64,000 nucleotides of DNA from Oasisia sp. SBJ-2009 (taxonomy: Eukaryota > Annelida > Polychaeta > Sabellida > Siboglinidae), in assembly GCA_964017155.1 (NCBI GenBank), contig OZ024865.1:40836700-40900699 (forward strand). Direction: 5' to 3'. Numbering within the stretch: position 1 is the stretch's first letter; each line of letters starts with the position of its first letter. A program made the translations under genes and the position numbers. Positions 1-23,300 of the stretch are shown piece after piece. Below the pieces are notes generated by a model. That model was not told the DNA's origin. It made no database searches and was given only the letters and a program-made list of their open reading frames with translations.

Positions 1-839
1 CCAAAACATGTACATGTGAGTACATACACATATCTTGATATCCTAGTCGTTATCGTTGCGAAACCACGCGCTGCTGTGCGTACTAATAGCCATAGTAGAG
101 TGTACGTACCTTCTAAAAGAGTACGGTCTTGTACAGCGGAATGTTATCCCGCCTTTCGAACGCTCCAAGCGCTTTACCTTTTACACTCTGACAGACCATA
201 TCCATAGGACACTATTCCTCTTGGAAGTATTCAGCCACACCGAAAATAACGCGCGTACGTTATCGTTCACAAAAAGCAACCGTTGTCAGTAGTCAGGTAT
301 TCGTTGTTAGAGCTGAACGGTGAACAGGAACAACGTAGTTTGAGCGAACATGGCTAATGTTAGACACACCAGCATTTAACTTGAACCATGCTTCTTTCCG
401 TTGAGACTCCGATACAGTTGCAAGCTCGCCCCACCTTCTGGCTCACAGGATGATCTGGAATTCTCTATGCGATGATTTTAAAATAGCTAATACTCTTGCT
501 GCAATTAAACGTAAATGCAAGAATCTTTTATTTAAGAAATATCTAGTTGTGGACCATGTCTCTTAACTATATTATATGTCAAGATGTTCCATCTCTCTTA
601 ACTATATTATATGTCAAGATGTTTACTTATGTTATACTTTGTATATGAATTTGTAACCAGTATTTAAATAAATATTACGTGTCAGGGTAAATTGACAACA
701 GTCATTGATATGAAATTTACCTCTTTCAAACATTGTATATTGTAGTATTGTAGCAAAATTTGTCTGTTTGCATTGTATTTATTGTTGTTAACAATGTTCT
801 GATTTTGAGTACAATGTTCTGAATAAACTTTCATATATG

Positions 840-846
<7 letters not shown>
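1..846. other. Left edge: no exon recognised
   Basis: Presumably intron of the cysteine-rich gene. It holds a SINE 3'-end fragment near 150-200, a tandem duplication of about 36 bp at 562-625, and AT-rich DNA. No six-Cys module could be found in any frame. Confidence 0.5.
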
Positions 847-919
<73 letters not shown>

Positions 920-1110
920 GAAACATAGAAAATATATAGAAACAATATCCTACACCTAGCTATGCACATGTATATATATCATGCTATACATTTTTAGATA
1001 TATTTTGTATGATTCTATGTATATTTTATTGTAATGTGTGTACGCGCCTATGAACGGGCTGGTCCCGGAGATATGGCGCTTTATAAATGCTTGTAATAAT
1101 AATAATAATA

Positions 1111-1205
<95 letters not shown>
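847..1205. repeat. (TA)n arrays in the intron before cysteine module 1
   Basis: (TA)n at about 847-920 and again at about 1112-1205. The second array stops a few bases before the TTACAG acceptor of exon 1210-1317, leaving no ordinary pyrimidine tract. Confidence 0.95.
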
Positions 1206-1206
<1 letters not shown>

Positions 1207-1209
1207 CAG

Positions 1210-12075
<10,866 letters not shown>

Positions 12076-13427
12076 CCCGTCCTCGCAAGCCAGGGCCTAA
12101 AACCATGACTTGGTGCAGACGTAATCAGAAGCAGCGACCCCTGGCGGCGAGAATGCTGTTCGCCGCCATTACCAGCGTGAGGCGGGACCACGGCGATACA
12201 ACAATAGTTTGATGGCACTGGTGTTGAGCCAATATTATTAATTTACCATATTGATGTTGGAAGTAGGACTTTTTTCTGCTCCCAACCTTTGAAATATATC
12301 ATAGATCAGTGGAACACAGTATTTTTTTAATGTCATCGTAATTTTAAACACTATCTTTAAAACCGTTTGCTTAGCCAGCATAACTTCCTGTGACATGCAC
12401 TCGTCTGTTGACAACTGGAGCGGAATATTGCTTATGGATTAAGGTATTGATCAATCCTTGTTGTCGTCACACACCGCTGCACTTGGTTTCTCACAATTAT
12501 TGTAATTATTATTATTATTGTAATGTGATCGTTGTAATCATTCTAATCAGTACACTCATTATTATCAATATAATAAATTTTACTATTATCATAATTATTA
12601 TCCTCAGCATTATCATCACCTTTTTATCATCACCAATATTATTATTAGTAGTAGTAGTATTGTCATTATTATTACACTTGGCGTGAACATAAGCTGATCG
12701 CGTTAACTTCTGCGACGTGGATAATTAGTGCATTGTCTGTGTGAACTTTGATTAAGGGTTCATGACAACCAGTAATGCAGTCATGCGTGAACAAGACCCG
12801 TTACGTCTGCGAATGGCTAGATAAATAAGTATTATTATAATGATTCTGAGGAATTGTAACGCTCAGTATATCAGATCATGAGTACAGAGGCGATTGAGGA
12901 GATGTGTTTTTGCGGCACATATATAAATATGGACATATTCATTATGAGAAGGGCATCATTGTGATCGAATAGTTGAATGTATTACTGCATAGGATGCCCA
13001 GCGAAACCGCAGAGCATTTCGATGTATCACCGCATCAATGACGTCCCCATATCGTATGGGAAATTGATTTTACAAAATCAAATTTAAGTGTCACGTTTGG
13101 AAAATCGACAGTAGCCACTGTTCGAACTAATGGTATAATGCCATATTTATGTTTATGTAATATCAACCTTTCCATATGAATATATCAGTTGTTGTGATAT
13201 TGGTACTATAACCGTGTTTTACTCTATAGATGTGTAAATTTCCTTTGACGCCGATTGTATTAAATTATCCCAGATTTATTTATATATATATATGCATGTG
13301 TGACAGTAATGAAAACATCGTTGTTGTGTGTATCAGTGTTTACATATTTTAATTCAACCTTGTATAAATGCACAAGTATCATTGTTATTTCGAGAAAGCT
13401 TTAATATGCAGGGATATCGTGGACGAC

Positions 13428-13433
13428 AATAAA
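13428..13433 (+). promoter_or_regulatory. Candidate poly(A) signal of the cysteine-rich gene
   Basis: AATAAA about 1.35 kb downstream of the TAG at 12075, before the convergent Pif-like gene begins to be encountered from its 3' side. It is the most plausible match seen for this strand, but transcript data would be needed, and other AT-rich matches exist. Confidence 0.3.
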
Positions 13434-14294
13434 CTGGTACTTGGTTCTATGGTAAAGCAGCGTCACATTTGAGATCATGATTTTCTTTCGGTTTCACTTT
13501 GTAAAATATGGTATATCATATACTACATGGCAACAGCCAGTAAAAGTTAAAATGGACAGCAATATAGACGAGAAACCAGGAAATCAAACACTAAATATAA
13601 ATATATTATCGTCAAGCGTAGGGATCGTGTTGAGTCTGACTGTGTTGTGTGTAGTGATAACCTTCCGCGACTGAGGCGCTTCCTTTACCATTTTCGAATG
13701 AAAATGGTTATAAGCGGCTCAGTGTTGGGAATGACGAGGCATTTTGGAATTAACGCGTCGCGTTGGACATTGCTTGTATGTATCTATCATCATTAAAAAT
13801 AACGCTTGCTCGTCTATATTGTTCTGATATGTTATAAGCTTAGTTAGTTTTGCACGTTAACACTTAAGCGAAGTCCTTACTATGGTTCCACATTTTCATG
13901 TGCGTGGTGGTTATACGATAGTTTTTTTTTTACGATATGCTTATTAAGTTTTTTTTTTACGATATGCTTATTAAAGAGTGTGGTCTAATAGCTAGTGAAT
14001 GTGTAGATATCTAAGCTCGCTGACCCCACAACTGTCACTAATGATGACGCTATATCACATATCACAGCTCCACCCTCCCACAGTCCCCACCTTCCCAGAG
14101 CCACACCCTCCCATATGCCACACCCGCCCCTCCCACATCCCACCCTCTCAGGTGAAAACTTCTAAAACACTGATATGACGATGTTATATATCGGTCGATC
14201 TAAATGGATTGATATCAGTCGATCTAAATGGATTGATATTCTATCATTTGTATTACGTGAACTAACTAGTAATCATAATCAATTGCAAATTATA

Positions 14295-14300
14295 TTTATT
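14295..14300 (-). promoter_or_regulatory. Candidate poly(A) signal of the Pif-like gene
   Basis: Reverse-strand AATAAA about 400 nt downstream of the TAA at 14704. The position suits a short 3' UTR. No further support is visible. Confidence 0.3.
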
Positions 14301-14575
14301 CAATAGCTCGTACAACAAAAATACACGCACACACCTCAAGAAAGACAACATATGTGTTGCCTTTGACGGATCACACGTGACACTATACAAGTGAAGAAGC
14401 GGGCAATGCGGTAGAAACTTGAACAAAATATAACGTGACATGTGCCACGTAACAAAATAAAGCATATCCATAAGCGTTCGTTGATACAGATGGTAATCCA
14501 AATTTTGACATTTCGCAAGGTCACCGTGTACGGCTCCATCGCCTGATTCCGAACGTCGTCAGTACAACCGCCGTC

Positions 14576-14739
14576 TCTGCCGTTGATACGTTGCCGCTAT
14601 TTCAGACACCGAGTCGTTATATCGGACACAGAGCCGCTATTTCGGCAACAGGTCCCAGTACAGAACCGCGATTTCGGTAACAGATCCCGGTACGGAGCCG
14701 CTATTACGGCAGCATGGCCTGGTACAGAGCCGCGATTTC
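14576..14739 (-). repeat. 32/20-bp array overlapping the Pif C-terminus and stop
   Basis: Reading the minus strand, GAAATCGCGGCTCTGTACC begins a 32-bp unit that is coding in copy 1. Copy 2 starts GTAATAGCGG and supplies the TAA stop. Copy 3 is full length, and three shorter units follow. Confidence 0.85.
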
Positions 14740-17700
14740 GGTAGTTGACAACGCTCTAGCGTACATTTTAAACTGAAAAGAAAAAACAGTTTTCCTGAGT
14801 TCACTATTTTTACATCAACAAACTAACGGATAAGTATACTTGCATGCATACATTAATAAACAACAACCTAACAGCTAATAATGTTTATATCAAGCAACAC
14901 GATTCGTCAAAACATGCTAAGTAATATATTTTAAACTTATGTGTCAAGTATGTATAGTCCAGTACACTGTATGTACAACGTTATTTATTACCTTAATTTA
15001 AAGTCTTGTTTTAGCTGCAGTCAGGTTTTTGTAAAAAACAATCCCATATATTACTATTCTATTGATATTACTCCACGTCAGGTTGTCGTGACGTCGGCGG
15101 AAGTCACACAGATTAGAAGGATATTTGTTTTAAACTAATTTATTTATTTATTTATTAATATATTTGTAATTGATTGTATTACTTTGTACACTAATATCCT
15201 TGTACGTAAATTATTATGATTATACTACTTATGATTATGAATACAGGGTACGCTAGGTTTTGTTCAGTTATATTAAAATTGGTCTAACCACTATTTTCAC
15301 TTTCTAATCACTATAATTTATCTTGATGTGCTATTATCATCATGTAACATCAGTAATACATATACAGACGTAACATCAGTAATACATGTACAGACTATAT
15401 GTGTAAGTATTCGTCATGATGGTCAGCACGACAGCGATCTTATAGGTCTTAGTGCTCGTCTCCAAAGATTAATAATTTTACAATCATGTATCTGCTGTAT
15501 AACTACATACACAATTGATCTGAAATAAATAAACAATATATCGGTCTATCCGTCTATACATCTATCATAAGAACGAGATATTTCACTCACCTCTGCTATC
15601 AGCCCTTTAAAGAAATACTTCCCATTCACGAAAGCAACGTTCATAGGAACATCGGTATTCACCATGTAACCTGAACAAATACAAGTCTACAGTTAAGAAA
15701 TATCGTAGTGAATATCGTATCCGCTGGATGCAGCAGCATGCGGAATAAACGAATCACGACAACAAAGAAGTTAGATTGTGCTCGAATATAACTTAGCCTG
15801 TACATAGCGTACTGCATTCATAGGAAGGCATTGCATTGTATTAATCAAATACGCTGATATTTGTAAGATACGCCGCTCATAGCAAGAATATATTAATAAC
15901 GGAATAACTGTATTGTTTGCATGTTGTAAAAACAATTTTTAATCGTACATTTTAGTTAACATTCCAGTCCTTGTTGTCTCGTCGCAACAATGATGTCATT
16001 ATCTTTGGTATATGATAATATAACTGCCAGGATGTGAATGGTTTATATGGTTTAACGGTCCGTTTATCTTTATCGGCCGCAGAAACAGCTGCGAGAATGG
16101 CAAAAAAGGATAAATAGACGCAGCAGAGGAATCAACAAACAACGCCATCGTTGCCAAACAACACAGCAGCGGCAACTGCAGAGATAGAACAGCAGATGAA
16201 AACAAATATCGCGATCATCGTCAACCACAGCAGTGGCAACAGAAACAGAAGCAGAAGCAGCAGAAGAAGAAACAAAAACGCCAGCATTGCCACCAACACA
16301 GCAGCGGCATGATCCGTGTAATGTCAGTCAGATATTGTGAAATCACACACACTACGACCTTTGGCATGAGTTTGGGCTGTTTGGAGTAAACTACCTGAGA
16401 CACCCAGCTCAGAGAAGAGAGTAAAATAACGCTGAAACTGTACCGGTAATTGCTACACTGTCGGTCGCGGTGTTGTCAACAGTCATGGTCAGCTGTTTTC
16501 CATTGTACACATATGCCACGTGGTGCCAGCCTGTGGGTGATTTCTGGCACACATAAAACAATGTCATCAAAACGTGAACGAATACGGGCAAAATTCAGCA
16601 ATATTGATTAAAATTGATTTATTATTACTTATAATAATTTATATTCCTTTGTTATTTTAATAAAACTCCACTAATTATGTATGTTATAATGAGTTCACTG
16701 AATTTATAAAGGAATATTATACATCCACTCGAAAGACGTGCTATCATTAACTATAATAGTATGACTCTTCGGTCATATCTGGAAGCACCGCTGACATATG
16801 TAAATTACATATACCACTAATAACGGAATAGCTTTATTTCTTAAATATTTAAATAACGTAGCCATGTGGATAAGTGAATAGACTAACTGAATGGAGGTTG
16901 GAGTGAAGGAAAAAGAAGAAACTGACGACGTCGAGAGGTTAAAATAGGCCGCACATGTGGAAAAAATTGGAGATGAAACATTGACAAAGAGGACAAATGC
17001 CCAGAAAGTGGAGTGAAACAGGAGGCAAGGAAGACCGAACATGCGATGGGAGGACTGCGTTAAGAGAGAACTAGAAAGAGTGGGAGGAGAATTGAGAACA
17101 ACAGCAAAAGATAGGAGTTGGTGATTGTTGATAGAGAACGCAGGGAGAGAAAAGCGAAGAGAGGAAAGAAAAGATGGAAGAAAATATATTGACAGTAACC
17201 AAGACCAACATTAACCCTGATAACAAGAGAGGAATAGCAAATGCTAATAAAATTATTTGAAAATTAACCTACCGGAATTGTAACTGTCACCGATTTCTCG
17301 CCGTTTTCCGTACGTATCTTGCCGACGAGATTGTTGTTCTCTATAATGCGAAGACTGAATCCCGCCTTCTCCACACTGTCCCCGTTATTCACCAGAGCTC
17401 CGTAGGTGGCGTCAGTATTTCCCTGTCTGTTGAACCACAGCGAGATGGAGAAGGCATCGACGTGGTTGTTCGCAAACCACGTTCTTATGAAGGGCACCTT
17501 GAAAACAAGAAAGTGCAACACTCGATCAATCAATCGATCATCAATAATTTTCAAGACATACATGATAAACAAAATAGTCAACTAAATAACTACCTAATAA
17601 TACGTTAAGTGGTATATGCTTATATAGTTATAAGTTATAGACTTATAAGCGTCTACACCTGTGAAATATTTTACAAAAATAAAAATAAAACTTATAATCA

Positions 17701-19138
17701 TAGTTACACTAGCAATAAGCACGTATACATAGCAAGATTCAGTTGCCGTGATGCCGATGTATTTCCATGTTTACCAAAAAAATTAAAGCGAATATTTACG
17801 TAATGTCGCTTTGAAATATATCTTACGTTATGCTAGCAAGCGACAATTTCACGCCGAGTACAGGTATGGACATTACTCTTATATTTGTACGCACATTTTC
17901 TCTAATAAATTCATGTGTCCTACGTGCAGAGTATAATAGCACTGTGATAGGCGTCAAATATAAATAAAATCGTTTTTAGTTCAATTACATCACAGACTTA
18001 TATAATGCAATAATTGTAGTCGTAGAACAAAGTATTTGTATGATCCCAATAAATGCAATACAGTCGCTACGAAACTGCACAGAACGCCGTTATGTATTGA
18101 ATCGTTTGCTGGATTTTGTGTTTATCATAAGGCATATTGCAGTTCGTAATAAACAAACATTGAGGTTGGCCGTATGCCAGGGCCCAGTTTCACGAAGCCG
18201 TGTAACTTTACGCGCAATTACGCGGTCTACTGGTCGTAGCTAACAGCAAATAGACAATGCCGCGTACGGCCGGTTTCATGAGACCAATTTAGCATTCGCG
18301 CCACTAAATCGCCGTAGCATTGACCCCCTCACGTCGCGATGGGGAATCCCTATATTTGTGCTGTGTCTGAGCATCTTTTTTTCTTTCTAGCTGTGCCTTT
18401 GTCGTTCGTATAGCAAATGGGAAGCTATGATGAATGTAAAGGATATCCAGTGTATACATTAAAAATAATAATGTTGAGAGTGGGCGTGTCGGGAGCATAC
18501 CGTACATTTTCAACTTTGGGAGCATGCCGTAAATATTTCAACCAGCGTAAAGATACGCCTACCAAATACATGGTGCAGCTAAGTGCAACTATGGAGCAGG
18601 CTCATGAAACGCAACCAGTGTAACTTTACGACGTCTTAGATTTTAGCCGAGTTATCGCCCGTTACGACGTCGTAAGTAGCCGCTATGAAACTGGCCCCAG
18701 ATTGTCACCGGCCTATATTATAAAAACGTTACGAAACGCGGAAGGAAACCAAGTAATAACTTTTCGGTACCCCTTACATCAATATGCAACAAACGCCATG
18801 CTGAACCGGCACACCTTGCAAACATTATCTACAGTATAACTGACATTGCCACCATTAGGATCAATATTTTGGAACAATTTAACTCCTGCTGTTAGAGACG
18901 CTGAATGAATTCATATTCACAAACTGCTTACCTCGAGATAACCACGACCGTCGAATTCGGCCGCGTTATGCTTTAGCGAAGGGCTATATACCAACAGCAC
19001 TATCCCACTTCCGTATAGGTTGAGTACAGCGCGGTGACACGTATGATCGGTTGAGCCGTTCGCGAAATGCAGCAGAAGATCGCTGTTACAGGTCGGAGTA
19101 ACTGTAGCACAAGAACAATGAACGGTGATATAATTTGC

Positions 19139-19197
<59 letters not shown>

Positions 19198-19284
19198 CAT
19201 ATATATATATATGTTATATATAACATATATATATATATATATGTTATATATATATAACATATATATATATATAACATATATATG

Positions 19285-19333
<49 letters not shown>

Positions 19334-20297
19334 ATATAAACAACGCGAGGATGCAAGCTCCTATGTATGATTTATTACCTTATGTTCTTTTGACTACAAC
19401 ATGCATGCTGAAGGTTTACTACCTGCCAATTTGTTGTTTAGTTACTTTATTAAGCTCGGAACAATGTTCACAATTTGAAAGATTCTACCCGCAACATGTT
19501 GAAATTGTGAACAATGCATACAGTTTCAAAACAAAATTGGTTGGCAATAATGCCGAGGCGAGCAGAGGGGAACTGCATACGCTCTGATGTTCTAGACAGC
19601 AGAGAGTTCCTGTTACAAACTAGCGCTTGGCCAATTGTGGGGAGAGAAGAGGCCACTCACCTTTTTAGCTCGGAGTGTGGGTCAGATGTACAAATATGTG
19701 ACAGGTGTGACCGAGACGGAGACAGCGACAGCGTCAGAAAGACAGCGACAGAGACAGCGACATAGAGACACAGACACAGACATAGACACAGACACAGACA
19801 CAGACACAGACACAGACACAGACACAGACACAGACACAGACACAGACACAGACACAGACACAGACACAGACACAGACACAGACACAGACACAGACACAGA
19901 CACAGACACAGACACAGACACAGACACAGACACAGACACAGACACAGACACAGACACAGACACAGACACAGACACAGACACAGACACAGACACAGACACA
20001 GACACAGACACAGACACAGACACAGACACAGACACAGACACAGACACAGACACAGACACAGACACAGACACAGACACAGACACAGACACAGACACAGACA
20101 CAGACACAGACACAGAGACAGACACAGACACAGACACAGACACAGACACAGACACAGACACAGACACAGACACAGACACAGACACAGACACAGACACAGA
20201 CACAGACACAGACACAGACACAGACACAGACACAGACACAGACACAGACACAGACACAGACACAGACACAGACACAGAGAGGAAGAGAGACAGCGAC

Positions 20298-20355
<58 letters not shown>

Positions 20356-23300
20356 CAGACAGACAGACAGAGACAGACGGAGAGAGACGGGTAGAGGAAG
20401 GGATGAATGAATGTCGAGCGCGACTAAGTCTCGCTGAAGCAGCTGAACACGACAGTGAGATGGTGACATATTGTAACAGTGATCCAGAAGGTGGCCAGAA
20501 TCCAGAAATATCTGCTCTCCCTTCCCCAACATGTGAGTAGGTTATGCGACTTGAACCATGGAATATTTCCAACTTTACCTTGCCCAACGACGACAAGACA
20601 AGTGCAGTGTTTTTCAGAGAACTCTTGACCTTTGGGACAATGCTGTACTTGACTCTTGTCGTTGACGCTGTAGAATGCGCTAGGTGTTCGAGGGTTCCGT
20701 CTGTACGGACAAGGCGGTACAGTAGTCGTGCCTAACACAAACAAAATCACAAATACATCGATTAACCGACAGACTCAGACTAATTATTGTTGACCAATTC
20801 AATGTATCAATCAATATACATATAAGTGAGAAAAGCATTAATAGCTAGAAAGACTCCCACTAAGTGTCTTTATTGTATATGTCGCCAACATGGGAGACAC
20901 CTCTGTAATGGTAAACAAATACATATTCTGGCAGTATTACTATTAGTTTAAAGGCAGAAATGTCTTCAGCAGCAGTTTGTTTAACTGACTAATTATGTTC
21001 GTGTACATATGATCACTCCTAACAGCATTTCAATTGTGTCATGACAACCCCTCCAGAAACAGTGGTACTGACACATTCAAAACAAACACACTTGACCCAC
21101 TCACACGAGACTCACCGGCGACTGTTGGCGGGGCTGTGGTCGTGATGGCCGACACGTCTAGACAGTCGCCCGTCTTCTGCCTTGAGCACGCGTGCCACTT
21201 CTGGTTCCAGTAGAGAGACCCGCACGACATGACGTGTTTGACGTACTTGCCTGGACCGCGCGGCTCGCAGACGATGTATTGGTGGCAGTTTGGTTTATAC
21301 TGCAGCCACAGTTGGCCGTGGGTGTAGCTCGTCCTGAAGCACTCGTCTTTTGGTGGTCGTTTCACGCCCGGTTTGACTGAAACACGTCCCAGCCCCCGTT
21401 ACTGACCGCTACGACCTTGATGCAGCATTGTAAGATGGAGTGTTACCAAGATAACCAATACGATAAGCTGTTTGAATTGTTTGAATAAAAGCTTTGTTTA
21501 CTTGTTTGTTTGAATACGACGACGATACCTCATTTGTTTTTTTCTGGATAGTTGCAATAAGCAGCGTTTAGAGGGTGGCAGCAAAAGCAATAAAAATAAT
21601 GTGTTTGCATTTATACTGGACAGACCGATGACCATCCCTCTTACTATAAGCAGAGTCATTACACAGGAGCTTGGACACTCCCCCCTCAATATCGTACGTC
21701 TCATTGTTTAGTACGGTATCTGTATTAATGTGTGTATATTAACCGTGTGAGGGCGCGGTGTGTTTAAAGGCCCCAGCTCGGATGGATTGATTCTGCTATA
21801 CGTAGTCCATACCTTTGGTAAAATAAACCCAACTTGTAACTACCACTTATTCAACGTTATGCAATTGCTACCACTTATTCAACGTTATGCAAAGAAATTG
21901 TTATCACGCTGGCATAAGCATTGGTATTGATTAGAAAAATGCTATTTAATATAACTACTTTGGAATTCAGTCTCATTCTCGTGCATCGTACAAAGACATT
22001 ACCAAATCTTGCGGGTAAATGCAGGCAGAATCAAAGTGCACACGAACGGATAATGACATGCTTTAACTGAATGAAGGAACGTAACGAGTCTTTCGCAAGT
22101 CAATGTCCTAACAAACTCAACGAATCAAATATCTAACTTTTCAAGCACACATGCTTGCCATACATATACGTGGTTGATTTACCCGCGTTGCAAGTCAACG
22201 TCACGACTTTGTCTAATAAGCTTCCCACGTGACTGACGGACGGTTTGATGAGCGCATAATCAGGGTCCGAGGCGATTGCCTTGATTTGTACAGTGTTAAC
22301 TCGTCCCAATCCTGAAAATGAATGGTGGAGCAACTTAATTAAACGTGTATACACATAACTGAGAATATAAAGTAACCAATGGGTGGGATGGCAATGGCCG
22401 ACGAAGACAAAAATAACCATAACAAGTTAAGTTAAGTTAAGTTAACTGCATCGGAGTAATTGAAAACCAAGCTCAAAAGCGCATCAAGTCAAACTAATTA
22501 TTCAATGTCGAAGTTAATCAAACTTCCAGACGTCAACCGTTGTATTTGTATGAAAGAATTATGGTGGCTAAACAGCATTGTAAAATATTTCAGTAGAACA
22601 AACCTATGAAGTATAAGTAAAAGAATCAGTATGCGTTAAAAATATGTTTTAGAAATTGGGTACAAAGAAATATCATGTCTACAACTGTGATGTCCAGTAT
22701 TTGTACATAGATCTTCCAAATGTATATCTGTACTGAAGTTGGTAATAAAACGAGGGTTTTTAGACTGAAAAGGACGAAATAAAAGGCTAAATATGGATGA
22801 ACAAATGGGTTAATTGAAAGAATTTATATAGTTGGTGATCAATATAAAACTACGCTAAATCTTGATGGCAAGTTAAGTAAAATATTCTGAGACTTTCGCA
22901 AGTAACGAGACTGTCGCAAGTGAATGGACTGTCAAACTCAACGACTTGAATATCAACATTTTCAAGCACACACGATTGCCATACATGTAAGTGGTCGATT
23001 TACCCGCTTCGCAAGTGAATTTCACGACTTTGTTTAATAAGCTTCGTAATAAAACGAGGATTTTTAGACTGACGATCGAAGACGACATAAAAGGCTAAAT
23101 ATGGATGAATGAATGCGTTCTTTGAAAGAGTTTATATAGTTGGTGATAAACATAAAACTAGGCTACATCTTGATGGCAAGTTAAGTAAAATATTCTGAGA
23201 CTTATTGTATGCGACGGTAACGCTTTTCAACCTCGGATTTTCGAATTTGCACCAAAGACGTGAAGTGAACTTTGTTCAGTGACAAGAAAATGCCAAGGAA

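Larger units (their letters stand above)
12076..14576. other. Convergent intergenic region and 3' UTRs
   Basis: Between the two tail-to-tail stop codons. It holds an (ATT)n-rich tract (12480-12670), two identical 27-bp AT-rich units near 13925-13975, a C-rich tract (14065-14150) and candidate poly(A) signals. No further gene is recognised. Confidence 0.6.
14704..19101 (-). other. Pif: Laminin-G-like exons of the Pif-like gene
   Basis: Five exons (19101-18932, 17497-17273, 16543-16444, 15670-15591, 14772-14704). Landmarks are [59 protein letters not shown] and the terminal [17 protein letters not shown]. These are the expected strands of a LamG_3/concanavalin-like jelly roll. The stop follows immediately. 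Confidence 0.88.

Noticed and set aside
19635..20540. 301-codon open frame of Asp-Thr repeats (and Ser-Val / Cys-Leu frames on the other strand)
   Set aside because: It is the (CAGACA)n array read in frames without stops, and it lies inside a Pif intron.
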